A stretch of DNA of 64,000 nt from an uncultured beta proteobacterium (GTDB taxonomy: Bacteria; Pseudomonadota; Gammaproteobacteria; Burkholderiales; Burkholderiaceae_C). A program made the translations under genes and the position numbers. The notes under the pieces are model-generated. The model made no database searches. It was not told the origin of the DNA and was given only the letters and a program-made list of their open reading frames with translations. Each line of letters opens with the position of its first letter. The stretch's first letter is position 1. The DNA is taken from NCBI GenBank assembly GCA_903869595.1, contig CAIPZV010000044.1, forward strand, positions 38,466 to 102,465, in the 5' to 3' direction. This document shows, in pieces, positions 45,141-53,074 of the stretch.

Positions 45141-45274
45141 GTTGTCTCCTTCTTTGCTTGGTGGCGCGAAAAAACTGTCACAGCGCAATGTAGCGAGGCC
45201 TTGCGCATTTGCGCAGGGAAAACAATCAAGCGGTGCAATTCCCGCACGAAGTGCAGGTGCGTTGCACGAATCTG
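45141..45274 (-). promoter_or_regulatory. Regulatory region between rcoM and coxM
   Basis: 134 bp upstream of coxM. Minus strand contains TTGCACCGCTTGATTG (plus 45224-45239; two TTG elements), the hairpin CCTGCAC-TTC-GTGCGGG, and TGCGCA-AA-TGCGCA (plus 45202-45215). RcoM proteins bind direct TTG-containing repeats by LytTR domains (established for Burkholderia), so this is the likely CO-responsive promoter; the assignment of individual boxes is inference. Confidence 0.5.
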
Positions 45275-46087
45275 TCAGTGGCTGTTTTTGACCGGCACTG
45301 TGTCCGTCAGGCCGAGTTGGTCGAGCAGCTTGCCCATGCTGGAGCGCGCCACGGGTATTTCCACTGGCGTCGAGCCCATCATGCGCAGCGACATGCGTCC
45401 GTCGTCGCGCACGATTTCATCGACCTGCGCCAGGTTGACGATGTAGCTGCGATGCACGCGCAAAAACAGGTTAGGGTCGAGGCGGCTTTCCAGATCGCCG
45501 ATGGTGATATTGCAAAACTGCCCGCCTTGTGCGGTGTGCACCCATGTGTAATGGCCTTCGGAGCGGATAAAGGACACGCTGGGCACGTCGACCAGCATCA
45601 CCCGGTTTTGTTTGATCGTGGGGATTTTGCGCAACTGGCGTTTTTCGCTCGCATCGACGCCCTTTCGCTTGGCTTGCGAACTGCTTTCTTTGCTCACCAC
45701 TTCGGTGATGTCATAAAACACCAGTGTGTAGCCAGTGGTCGCGCCTTGCATATCGCCGATTTTTGACACCTTAATCAGCAATACCCGCTCGGGGATATTG
45801 ATCATCATCGCCATGGGCGGCGCATTGTTCACGGGACATTCGGCCTGGCCGAGTAAAAACTTCACTTTGGCTTTGGCCGCCTCCGGGTGAAAGTCGGTCA
45901 CGATTTTGCCAAAGGGCAATTTGTCCTGCACTGGCAGCGCGCGGCGCGCATAGTCGTTCATGCCCACCACATGCAAAGTATTGTCCAGGTGCACCACGCC
46001 CACATCAAAACGCTCTAATAAATACAACCAAGAACTGGATGCAGCGACAGCGCTTTGATCGGCGGGGTAGGGGCAGCTTTTGCTCAT
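45275..46087 (-). CDS. rcoM: RcoM-like heme PAS-LytTR CO sensor/activator
   Basis: 270 residues. N-terminal PAS domain (about 20-130), C-terminal LytTR DNA-binding domain (about 155-260; RVHRSYIVNLAQVDEIV). Heme ligand set of Burkholderia RcoM (H74, C94, M104) corresponds to H67, C84 and M94 (HPEAAKAKVKFLLG, CPVNNAPPMAMMINIPER). C-to-M spacing of 10 is kept; H-to-C is 17 instead of 20. CO binding to ferrous heme by replacing Met should activate DNA binding. Lies directly upstream of coxM on the same strand. Confidence 0.9.
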   Translation of the reverse strand: MSKSCPYPADQSAVAASSSWLYLLERFDVGVVHLDNTLHVVGMNDYARRALPVQDKLPFGKIVTDFHPEAAKAKVKFLLGQAECPVNNAPPMAMMINIPERVLLIKVSKIGDMQGATTGYTLVFYDITEVVSKESSSQAKRKGVDASEKRQLRKIPTIKQNRVMLVDVPSVSFIRSEGHYTWVHTAQGGQFCNITIGDLESRLDPNLFLRVHRSYIVNLAQVDEIVRDDGRMSLRMMGSTPVEIPVARSSMGKLLDQLGLTDTVPVKNSH

Positions 46088-46351
46088 GGCCTTTTAATGA
46101 ATGGGTGCGTTCCAACAATGCCTAGGCGCTTCTCGTGCCGCCAAACGGAAATTCATGCAATGCAAGCGCGCTTCGTTCACCAGTCTGCGCGAAGTCTTGC
46201 AGATCGCTACAGTGCGGCAGATGAACGCTTGTATGCGCACCATAGCCGACCGGCACATTTTGTGCACGGGAAAGGGCACTTTTACAGACTCCGGCCCCGC
46301 TGGCTATGGGGTTTTTCCCTATGCGCTCGGCTACAAGCCTGGAGGCCGCGC

Positions 46352-47035
46352 ATGAAAACCACCCCGCACTGGCTGGCGCGCGGCGCCGGTTCGGCGGCGA
46401 TCACGCCAGGCGTTTTGCTGCTTGCCGTCGGCGCTACCTTGTGGGGCTTGGGCGTACCCGGCGCCATGCCCGGTGTGTCACAAGCAACCGTGATTCTGGT
46501 TTCGCTGGTATTGGTGGCGGCGGGCTGCGCCGCTTTGTCCCTGGTGCGGCCACAGCGGGCGGGCTTGTCACCGCCCTACATCATGTTGTCTTTAGGTTTT
46601 GGCGGCATGCTGATCGGCCTGCTGGTCGATGTGCTGCAAGCGGGCCCGGCCCGTTTGGCTAGCTTGTGTACCCAGGCCGCGCCCCTGGATTTTTTCGATA
46701 GCCTCCAACTGCACATGGCGTTTTTACCGGCCATGCATGCGGGTATGCTCACCGGTGGCCTGCTGGCCATTCCCAGCCTGCGTCTATTGCGCCAGCATTG
46801 CGGGCGCTATTTGTGCTCCGTGCTGACGCAAAACCTGCTCTGTTCGGGCTGGATGCTGCTGGGAATGACGGCTGGGGCCATATGGTTGGTACGTTGGCAA
46901 GTTGCCCTAGGCAACTCCAGCCTCACCGCCATGCTCGGCGGTATGTTTGTCGGAATGACCTGGGGCATGGTGGTGAGCGTGGCCTTGTACCGCGCTTTTT
47001 TCGCCTGGCGTTTGCGCGCACAACCCTGGGAGTAG
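46352..47035 (+). CDS. Unidentified integral membrane protein beside rcoM
   Basis: 227 residues, about six membrane spans (GVLLLAVGATLWGLGV, VILVSLVLVAAGCAAL, IMLSLGFGGMLIGLLVDVL, and three C-terminal ones). No known family is recognised. HMAFLPAMHAGMLTGG in the middle has two His and a Met inside a span, a pattern compatible with metal or heme binding in MHYT-like or other sensors, but not a full MHYT. ATG 46352 has GGAGG upstream. Divergent from rcoM and 3 bp before coxF, so it belongs to the CO locus by position. Confidence 0.55.
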   Translation: MKTTPHWLARGAGSAAITPGVLLLAVGATLWGLGVPGAMPGVSQATVILVSLVLVAAGCAALSLVRPQRAGLSPPYIMLSLGFGGMLIGLLVDVLQAGPARLASLCTQAAPLDFFDSLQLHMAFLPAMHAGMLTGGLLAIPSLRLLRQHCGRYLCSVLTQNLLCSGWMLLGMTAGAIWLVRWQVALGNSSLTAMLGGMFVGMTWGMVVSVALYRAFFAWRLRAQPWE

Positions 47036-47038
47036 GGC

Positions 47039-48070
47039 ATGGACAGTTTGGATTTACGGGTGCTCGGTGATGCACTCGATTGGCACCGCACGGGCCATGC
47101 GGTCACGCTGGTGACTGTGGTGCAAACCTGGGGCAGCGCCCCGCGCCCGCCCGGCGCGCTGCTAGCGGTGCGTGACGACGGTCGCGTCAGCGGCTCGGTT
47201 TCGGGCGGCTGCGTCGAAGAAGATCTGATTGCCCGCACCAAAGCCGCCTTTGGCGCGCTGGCCGCCTCCACCGTGCCCAGCGGCGCTGGTGCTGCCTTGC
47301 CTAGCGAAATCGTCTATGGCGTGAGCAAAGAAGAAGCGGCGCGCTTTGGCCTGCCTTGTGGCGGCACCTTGCTGCTGGTGCACGAGCCCTTGCTGGACAG
47401 CGCTTGGATTGCCGACTTGCTGGACCGCACCGCGCGCCACCAGTTGGTCACGCGCTGCCTGAACATGGCCACTGGCGCAGTGACCTTGTCCGGCGCGCAG
47501 CGCGGCCAAACCTTGGTCTACGACAGCGCAGTGTTGCAGACCGTGTTCGGCCCCAAATGGCGCTTGCTGCTGATCGGCGCGGGCCAGTTGTCGCAGGCCG
47601 TGGCGCAGATTGCGGGGCTACTGGATTTTGAAGTGCTGGTCTGCGACCCGCGTGAGGAATACAGCGCCGGCCTGGACATGGAAGGCGTGCAACGCCTGAT
47701 GGGCATGCCCGACGATGTAGTGCGCGAGATGCTGCCCGATGCCCACACCGCCATCGTCGCCCTCACGCATGACCCCAAGTTAGACGATATGGCCCTCTTG
47801 GAAGCACTCAAGTCCGATGCGTTTTATGTCGGCGCGCTGGGTTCTTCGCGCACCCAAGCCACGCGCAAGCAGCGCCTGGCCGAACACTTTGATATGACGG
47901 AAGAAGAATTGGCCCGCCTGCACGGCCCGGTGGGTTTGAAGCTTGGCGCGAAGACGCCAGCGGAAATCGCCGTCTCAATATTGGCTGAAATCGTGCAGGT
48001 GAAAAATGCGGAACTCGCCAGCACTAACAGCGCATCCTCTTGCGCGGCACCCGCTACTGCGGCTGGCTAA
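47039..48070 (+). CDS. coxF: XdhC/CoxF family molybdenum cofactor maturation protein
   Basis: 343 residues. N-terminal XdhC/CoxI motif SGSVSGGCVEE (51-61); C-terminal Rossmann domain with LLLIGAGQLSQAVAQIA. Family members bind MCD/Moco and help sulfuration and insertion into xanthine or CO dehydrogenase. In Oligotropha two such proteins are coxF and coxI. It is on the plus strand, 3 bp after the membrane protein; its end overlaps the end of psd by 4 bp, convergent. Confidence 0.85.
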   Translation: MDSLDLRVLGDALDWHRTGHAVTLVTVVQTWGSAPRPPGALLAVRDDGRVSGSVSGGCVEEDLIARTKAAFGALAASTVPSGAGAALPSEIVYGVSKEEAARFGLPCGGTLLLVHEPLLDSAWIADLLDRTARHQLVTRCLNMATGAVTLSGAQRGQTLVYDSAVLQTVFGPKWRLLLIGAGQLSQAVAQIAGLLDFEVLVCDPREEYSAGLDMEGVQRLMGMPDDVVREMLPDAHTAIVALTHDPKLDDMALLEALKSDAFYVGALGSSRTQATRKQRLAEHFDMTEEELARLHGPVGLKLGAKTPAEIAVSILAEIVQVKNAELASTNSASSCAAPATAAG

Positions 48071-48924
48071 GACGCCCCCGCCATCACCTGACCCATGCGC
48101 ACCGGCCCGCCAGGCTGCCAAGCCGGGTTCCAGGCGGGCGCGGCTTGCGGCAGCAGCAACACCACGGTCGATCCCAGCAAAAAGCGGCCCATTTCCTCGC
48201 CCTGCGCTAGCGATACCTGACCGGCTGGGTAGTCATGGCGGCTGATAGTTCCGGTGCGCGGCGGGTTCACCACGCCATGCCAGACGGTGGCCATGCTGCC
48301 GACAATGGTGGCGCCCACCAGCACCAGCACCATGGGCCCATGCGCGGTGTCAAACACACAGACCACGCGCTCATTGCGCGCAAACAGACCCGGCACGCCG
48401 AGCGCAGTCGTCGGGTTGACCGAGAACAAATCGCCCGGCACATAGACCATCTGGCGCAGCGTGGCGGCGCAAGGCATGTGGATGCGGTGGTAATCGCGCG
48501 GGCTCAGGTACAAAGTGGCAAAACTGCCTTGGGCGAACTGCGCCGCCAGCGCGCTGTCGCCGCCCACCAGGGCCGTAGCGCTGTAGCTATGGCCTTTGGC
48601 CTGGAATATCTGCCCCTTGTCGATGGCGCCAAACTGGCTGATAGCCCCGTCCACCGGGCACAGCCAGCGCGCAGCTGCCAGCGGGCGGGCGTCGCTGCGC
48701 AGTGCGCGGGTGAAAAAATCGTTGAAGTGGGCGTATGCGGCGATGTCTGGTTGCGCGGCTTCGGCCATGTCTACCTGGTATTTGTGGACGAACCAGGCAA
48801 TCAGCCGGGTCGTAGCTGGGCCCCAACGCCGGGTGGCGACCCAGCCGCCAAAGGCGGTGAGGGCCTGCTTGGGCAGAAGGTATTGCGGCCACACCGCTCT
48901 GCGCGCCGCCCATCGGTCTGCCAT
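48067..48924 (-). CDS. psd: Phosphatidylserine decarboxylase proenzyme
   Basis: 285 residues. Self-cleavage site LGST at 250-253 (pyruvoyl forms from S252). D92 and H146 (DYHRIH) match catalytic residues of the family. Membrane-associated; converts phosphatidylserine to phosphatidylethanolamine. This is the long E. coli-type enzyme rather than the short archaetidylserine type. Confidence 0.95.
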   Translation of the reverse strand: MADRWAARRAVWPQYLLPKQALTAFGGWVATRRWGPATTRLIAWFVHKYQVDMAEAAQPDIAAYAHFNDFFTRALRSDARPLAAARWLCPVDGAISQFGAIDKGQIFQAKGHSYSATALVGGDSALAAQFAQGSFATLYLSPRDYHRIHMPCAATLRQMVYVPGDLFSVNPTTALGVPGLFARNERVVCVFDTAHGPMVLVLVGATIVGSMATVWHGVVNPPRTGTISRHDYPAGQVSLAQGEEMGRFLLGSTVVLLLPQAAPAWNPAWQPGGPVRMGQVMAGAS

Positions 48925-49010
48925 TCGCTCCCCCGGTTGTATAAAAAGTGTGCCCTTTGCCGCAGATTGTCAGCCCTGCGTAAAGCGGCGGATTATAGTT
49001 AGCGACTCCT

Positions 49011-49898
49011 ATGAGCACTGCACGCATCCCCCCCATCCAATGCCTGCTTACCTTCGAGGCCCTGGCCCGATTGCGCAGCGTCACCCAGGCCTCCGAAGAA
49101 CTCTGCGTTACGCCCAGCGCCGTCAGCCACCGGGTGCGCCAGTTAGAGCAAATCATTGGCACCAAGCTGTTTGGCCGCGCCGATTTTTCTCTCACCACCG
49201 AAGGCAGCGAGTACCTGGCCCATGTGCGCGAAGGCCTGTCCACACTGCAAAAATTCCCCACCTCCAGCGCCGCACCGGGTAAGCGCAAACTGCGCTTGGC
49301 ACTCACCCCCACCTTTGCCCGCTCCGTGGTCATCCCGCGCCTGCGCGAATTTACCGAGGCCTATCCAGAAATCGACCTGACCATGCAGGTCACCATTCCG
49401 CTCTTGGACGTGGTGGCCGAAGACGCCGACCTGACGGTGCGCTTTGGCGCCGGGCGCTACGCCGATTTGGAATACATCTGCCTGACCAAAGACGTAGTCA
49501 CCCCCATGGCCTCGCCAGCGTTTGTGCGCGAGCACGGCCCGTTTGAAACCGCGCAAGACCTGGCCAACCAACCCCTGCTGCGCAGCCCCCTGGAGCCTTG
49601 GCGCACCTGGTTTGCTGCGCACCGGTTGGACTGGCCCGAACCGGTCGATGGCTCGCAGTTCAACGACATCGGCCTCATGTGCGACGCCGCTGCCGCCGGC
49701 ATGGGCATCGCCCCGGTGCGCCTCAAGCTGGGCGCGCCCTGGCTGGAAAACGGCTCGCTGGTACGCCTGGGCTCTAGCGAAGTCTTCACCGGCAACGTGC
49801 CCAGCCCGCACGCCCACTACCTGTGCTGGCGCACCGGCATGATGGATCGCTGGGAATGCGCTGCTTTTGCCGAGTGGTTGAAGCAGGTGCTGGCCTAG
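49011..49898 (+). CDS. LysR-family regulator (GcvA-like)
   Basis: 295 residues. N-terminal winged HTH (about 5-64; RLRSVTQASEELCVTPSAVSHRVRQLE) and C-terminal effector domain (about 90-290). The N-terminus IPPIQCLLTFEALARL is the GcvA/TrpI subgroup pattern. Upstream TATAGT (48994-48999) is a plausible -10. Divergent from psd; target genes unknown. Confidence 0.88.
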   Translation: MSTARIPPIQCLLTFEALARLRSVTQASEELCVTPSAVSHRVRQLEQIIGTKLFGRADFSLTTEGSEYLAHVREGLSTLQKFPTSSAAPGKRKLRLALTPTFARSVVIPRLREFTEAYPEIDLTMQVTIPLLDVVAEDADLTVRFGAGRYADLEYICLTKDVVTPMASPAFVREHGPFETAQDLANQPLLRSPLEPWRTWFAAHRLDWPEPVDGSQFNDIGLMCDAAAAGMGIAPVRLKLGAPWLENGSLVRLGSSEVFTGNVPSPHAHYLCWRTGMMDRWECAAFAEWLKQVLA

Positions 49899-49922
49899 GC
49901 TGATACCCGCCTGCGCGCGGGA

Positions 49923-49942
49923 GCAGCACACCGCCGTGCTGC
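49923..49942 (+). terminator. Hairpin downstream of the LysR gene
   Basis: GCAGCAC-ACCGCC-GTGCTGC, perfect 7-bp arms, 25 bp after the stop. No T run, so termination may be Rho-assisted or the hairpin may stabilise the 3' end. Confidence 0.4.
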
Positions 49943-50131
49943 CGCCATAGCGGCCTGCGGTGGACTTGTCGGAAAACTGACGATTTTGGACTGGTGACGG
50001 ACTTTCCGATTGCCGTCTTACCGTCTCCCTTTTCACAAAAATCAAACGCTCACCCGGCGCTTCTCGCGCTTACCGCAGACGTTTTACTGACACTTCGTTA
50101 TTTTTAACAAAGGCACAAATTTTGCTTTTTA

Positions 50132-50162
50132 ATTAAATATTGTGAATTTAACAATATTTAAT
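50132..50162. repeat. AT-rich 11-bp inverted repeat before the fimbrial operon
   Basis: ATTAAATATTG - 9 nt - CAATATTTAAT just upstream of the mini-pilin ATG (50176). Perfect arms. Its position suggests an operator (for example H-NS- or regulator-binding) in the fimbrial promoter region. Confidence 0.45.
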
Positions 50163-50175
50163 GAAAGAAGCGACC

Positions 50176-50544
50176 ATGAAGTTTTCAAGTTTTTTTCTTC
50201 CGCCATCCCGTCCGATTGCTCCAGATGTTTCGCAAAGACGCGCACATCGGCGCAAGATCATCGCCTCCATCGCTGCGGGATTCTGCTTAGTCACTTTGGC
50301 GCTTCCCGCCAAAGCGCAAAGCGGTGTGATCATCTTGGTGGGTGAAATAAGCGCCCCCACATGCGCCTGGGACCCTAAGCTGTCCTTTCCCGGGCCCGCC
50401 GCCACGGCCGGGCTAACGCGGGATTGCCGAGCCGTGCCGCTACAGACTCCCGGCCAAGCCGCCACGCGCATTGCGCAGGTGCGCGAAACACCCGTTGGCG
50501 ACGCGTCTGACAAAAAAAGGGTTTTCACGGTCGCCTACTGGTAG
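50176..50544 (+). CDS. Short fimbrial-subunit-like secreted protein
   Basis: 122 residues, about 75 after signal cleavage (KAQ-SG). The N-terminal mature segment VGEISAPTCAW matches the pilin pattern of its neighbours (SGLINTPTC and SGQINRPTC), a second Cys follows at RDC, and the C-terminal KKRVFTVAYW resembles a pilin final strand. It is half the usual pilin length. First gene of the fimbrial operon. Possible roles: a minimal subunit, plug or assembly terminator. Alternative start ATG 50161. Confidence 0.5.
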   Translation: MKFSSFFLPPSRPIAPDVSQRRAHRRKIIASIAAGFCLVTLALPAKAQSGVIILVGEISAPTCAWDPKLSFPGPAATAGLTRDCRAVPLQTPGQAATRIAQVRETPVGDASDKKRVFTVAYW

Positions 50545-50733
50545 CAATTTCCGTGTAGCTAACTATTGCCCGAACCTGGCCACACCGCGCGTGAGGGTGG
50601 AGATTACATACTCTAAATTAATAAAATAAATGGTTATTGTTTAATTTATTGTAATATTCACCTATCCGCGTTACGCGGTGTTCGGGGTTGCTTGTGCAGC
50701 CAAACCATCACTTCATCACTATCGGAGCGAGCT

Positions 50734-51408
50734 ATGAGAAGTTTCTTTCACGCCCTTTCGGCAAAGCGCAAATCTATTTCCATGGGCTTGGTTTGCATCG
50801 CAGCAGGTCTTTTGCAGGGCAATGTCTATGCACAGGACATCACCTTAAATTTCAGTGGGCTGATCAACACCCCCACTTGTATCGCGCGGGTGACCGCAGG
50901 GAGCGAGAAGGTCGTCGCCGGGTTTACCGGAACAATCACTATGCCAACCTTATCCAATCCAACCGTGCGCTCGGCTAGTCAAGGCGACGCTTTATTCGAT
51001 CGAAAACCACTTGTCGTAGATTTAGTCTTATCGACTAGCACCACCACAGCGTGCAATTCTGGTGCCCAATCCGCGAAATATCAGATTGCGTTTACCACTG
51101 CAGCCACTAACGTAAACACAACTCTCGCTGGACGTGCCATTCTCGCAAGCTCCAGCAGCCAAGTGGGTATTGAACTTGGTTACCTAAGCGGCTCGACCTA
51201 CACGGGTATCACATCGATCCCGAGCGCCATGACCGGTCTCATCGACGTTAGCAGCGGAGTCAATTCGCAGCATGGTTTGCCTGCGGCGCTACAAAATGGG
51301 GGCAGTTTGACGTTTTATGCAACCCCTATCAAACTAGCTGCCAATAATACAAACATCACGGATGCAAGCTATACCGGCACCGTCACGCTGGGTATCAACT
51401 ATTTGTAA
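50734..51408 (+). CDS. Fimbrial subunit (probable major pilin)
   Basis: 224 residues with signal peptide (cleavage near VYAQ-DI). Chaperone-usher pilin features: FSGLINTPTC N-terminus with Cys, second Cys at TTACNSG about 55 residues on, Ser/Thr-rich strands, and C-terminal TGTVTLGINYL with the donor-strand penultimate tyrosine. ATG 50734 (MRSFFHALS) starts the signal peptide. Subunits secreted via chaperone and usher at 52250 and 53075. Confidence 0.85.
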   Translation: MRSFFHALSAKRKSISMGLVCIAAGLLQGNVYAQDITLNFSGLINTPTCIARVTAGSEKVVAGFTGTITMPTLSNPTVRSASQGDALFDRKPLVVDLVLSTSTTTACNSGAQSAKYQIAFTTAATNVNTTLAGRAILASSSSQVGIELGYLSGSTYTGITSIPSAMTGLIDVSSGVNSQHGLPAALQNGGSLTFYATPIKLAANNTNITDASYTGTVTLGINYL

Positions 51409-51478
51409 GCACACTGCTTGCGGGCCAACAGCTTAGACGCGGTATTGATAGATGTGTCTCTTGAACATCCAGTGCCAC

Positions 51479-52171
51479 ATGCGACGCGCTGAAGGTTCGC
51501 AAGTTTTTAGAGGCCTGGCCGTTTGCTTTGTAAGCAGGCGGTTAAGGCCTCCACAATGGTTGCTAAATATCCTGCGTGGTCTTCTCTTTGCTTTGACTAC
51601 CAGTTTGGTGCATGCGCAGACCGACAATCTAGACGGTATCCAAGTGGTTTTAAGTGGGCAGATCAACAGACCCACCTGTCAAATTATTCCCGTGGTCAAT
51701 GAAGGGCAGGCTGTTCGGCTGCCACGTCTGCCGTATGACGCCAATACAGCCAATAGCTTTAGCAGCACCGCACTGTTCTCTATTGTGTTGACGGACAGCA
51801 CATCCAGCAAGACTTGTGGATTTGCCAATAGCATTGCATCGATTGAGTTTGATCTGGGCCCCGGCCACGACACCATGCTCGATCTGCTTAAGCCGCAGTT
51901 GCGCAGCGGGGCGCTCAAAAATACCTACTTTGAGTTACTGATTTTCAGCCACGACTGGAGCCAGAGCCAGGTGATTGACATGCGCAGCCGCACGCCCATC
52001 AGCATGCTTTCTATGCCCGGCTGGGCCAGCGCACCTAAAGATAGCCAAGGCAAGCTCAATCTGGGCATTCGCCTTAGCAAAAACGCTGCCCAGGCCGACA
52101 TCCAATCGGGAGATAACGCCGCCTATGGCAGCTTCTACATCGCTTTGCCTTTCGTTATCGCATTAAATTAA
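51479..52171 (+). CDS. Fimbrial subunit-like protein (minor pilin)
   Basis: About 230 residues. Hydrophobic signal (WLLNILRGLLFALTTSLVHAQ), then LSGQINRPTCQI like the major subunit, second Cys at KTCGFA, and a C-terminal SFYIALPFVIAL. An in-frame ATG at 51452 would add 9 residues. It follows the major pilin by 70 bp and precedes the chaperone. Probably a minor/adaptor subunit. Confidence 0.75.
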   Translation: MRRAEGSQVFRGLAVCFVSRRLRPPQWLLNILRGLLFALTTSLVHAQTDNLDGIQVVLSGQINRPTCQIIPVVNEGQAVRLPRLPYDANTANSFSSTALFSIVLTDSTSSKTCGFANSIASIEFDLGPGHDTMLDLLKPQLRSGALKNTYFELLIFSHDWSQSQVIDMRSRTPISMLSMPGWASAPKDSQGKLNLGIRLSKNAAQADIQSGDNAAYGSFYIALPFVIALN

Positions 52172-52249
52172 TTTACGATTTTCGTCACCGAAACGGTAAA
52201 TATGCCATAATAAATTATAAATATCGAAAAAATTGGCAAAAGGGAAGCA

Positions 52250-53023
52250 ATGAAAACCACCACGAAACCACACTGCGCCATAGCGCACCCCCTGCGGTGC
52301 ATGAAGTTTTTTTTAGTGGCGGCCCTCGCCATACTTGGTGCATCGGCGTATGCCGGCGTGTCACTGGAGTCAACGCGTGTCATCTACAAAGAAGGTCAGC
52401 GCGATATTTCGCTCAAACTAAGCAATACCGATAAGCTTAAAAATGCCTTGGTGCAAATCTGGATGGACGACGGCGATCCGGATGCCGATGCCGGCCAAGC
52501 GTCTATTCCCTTCCTCATTAATCCTCCGCTTGCGAAAATTGAAGCTGCAAAGGCCCAGGTCGTACGCATTGCTTTCATTGGTGAAAAACTAAACCCCCAA
52601 ACCGAGACTGTCTTCTGGCTCAATGTATTAGAAATCCCACCCAAGAGCACCGAGGCTTCTCAACTTAGCTTTGCCATCCGTTCCCGCATCAAATTTTTTT
52701 ACCGGCCAAAAGCTATCCAAGCCCTGGACCCACTGAACCCAGAAAAGCTGCAGTGGCGTTGGAATGCCGCTAGCGCACCGGTCCAAATTCAAGCCATCAA
52801 TACCAGCGCCTTTCATTGGACGATTACATCGGCCGTGGCCGTCATAGGCCAAAACGAATACGACCTCAACGTAGTCACCATGCTCAGCCCGGGTCAGGCC
52901 ACTTCCTTTCCCCTCAAGGCCTTGGAGCGTATTCCAAGCGGCCCGGCCCGCATGCGCATCATTGCCATCAATGACTTCGGCGGCGAGTCGAAATTTGAAT
53001 TTGAGATCAACGATGCGCTCTAG
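52250..53023 (+). CDS. Periplasmic fimbrial chaperone (PapD family)
   Basis: 257 residues with signal peptide (cleavage near SAYA-GV). N-terminal Ig domain: GVSLESTRVIYKEGQRDISLKLSN; the conserved pilin-binding Arg/Lys (R in STRVIY; K/R in IRSRIKFFYRP) and the signature segment TVFWLNVLEIPP. C-terminal Ig domain follows. RBS AAGGGAAG precedes ATG 52250; ATG 52301 is a shorter alternative. It feeds subunits to the usher. Confidence 0.92.
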   Translation: MKTTTKPHCAIAHPLRCMKFFLVAALAILGASAYAGVSLESTRVIYKEGQRDISLKLSNTDKLKNALVQIWMDDGDPDADAGQASIPFLINPPLAKIEAAKAQVVRIAFIGEKLNPQTETVFWLNVLEIPPKSTEASQLSFAIRSRIKFFYRPKAIQALDPLNPEKLQWRWNAASAPVQIQAINTSAFHWTITSAVAVIGQNEYDLNVVTMLSPGQATSFPLKALERIPSGPARMRIIAINDFGGESKFEFEINDAL

Positions 53024-53074
53024 CGGGTCTCGCGCCGAAGTCATGCACTATCCGAACGCAAGGGCTTAAGGCCA

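Noticed and set aside
46055..46351. Extended N-terminus of the membrane protein gene from ATG 46055
   Set aside because: The 99 extra residues are Arg/His-rich without hydrophobic signal and lie in the divergent promoter region; ATG 46352 has a GGAGG site.
50132..50162. Inverted repeat considered as an invertible fimbrial phase switch
   Set aside because: Arms are adjacent (9 nt apart) rather than flanking a promoter, and there is no site-specific recombinase in the window.
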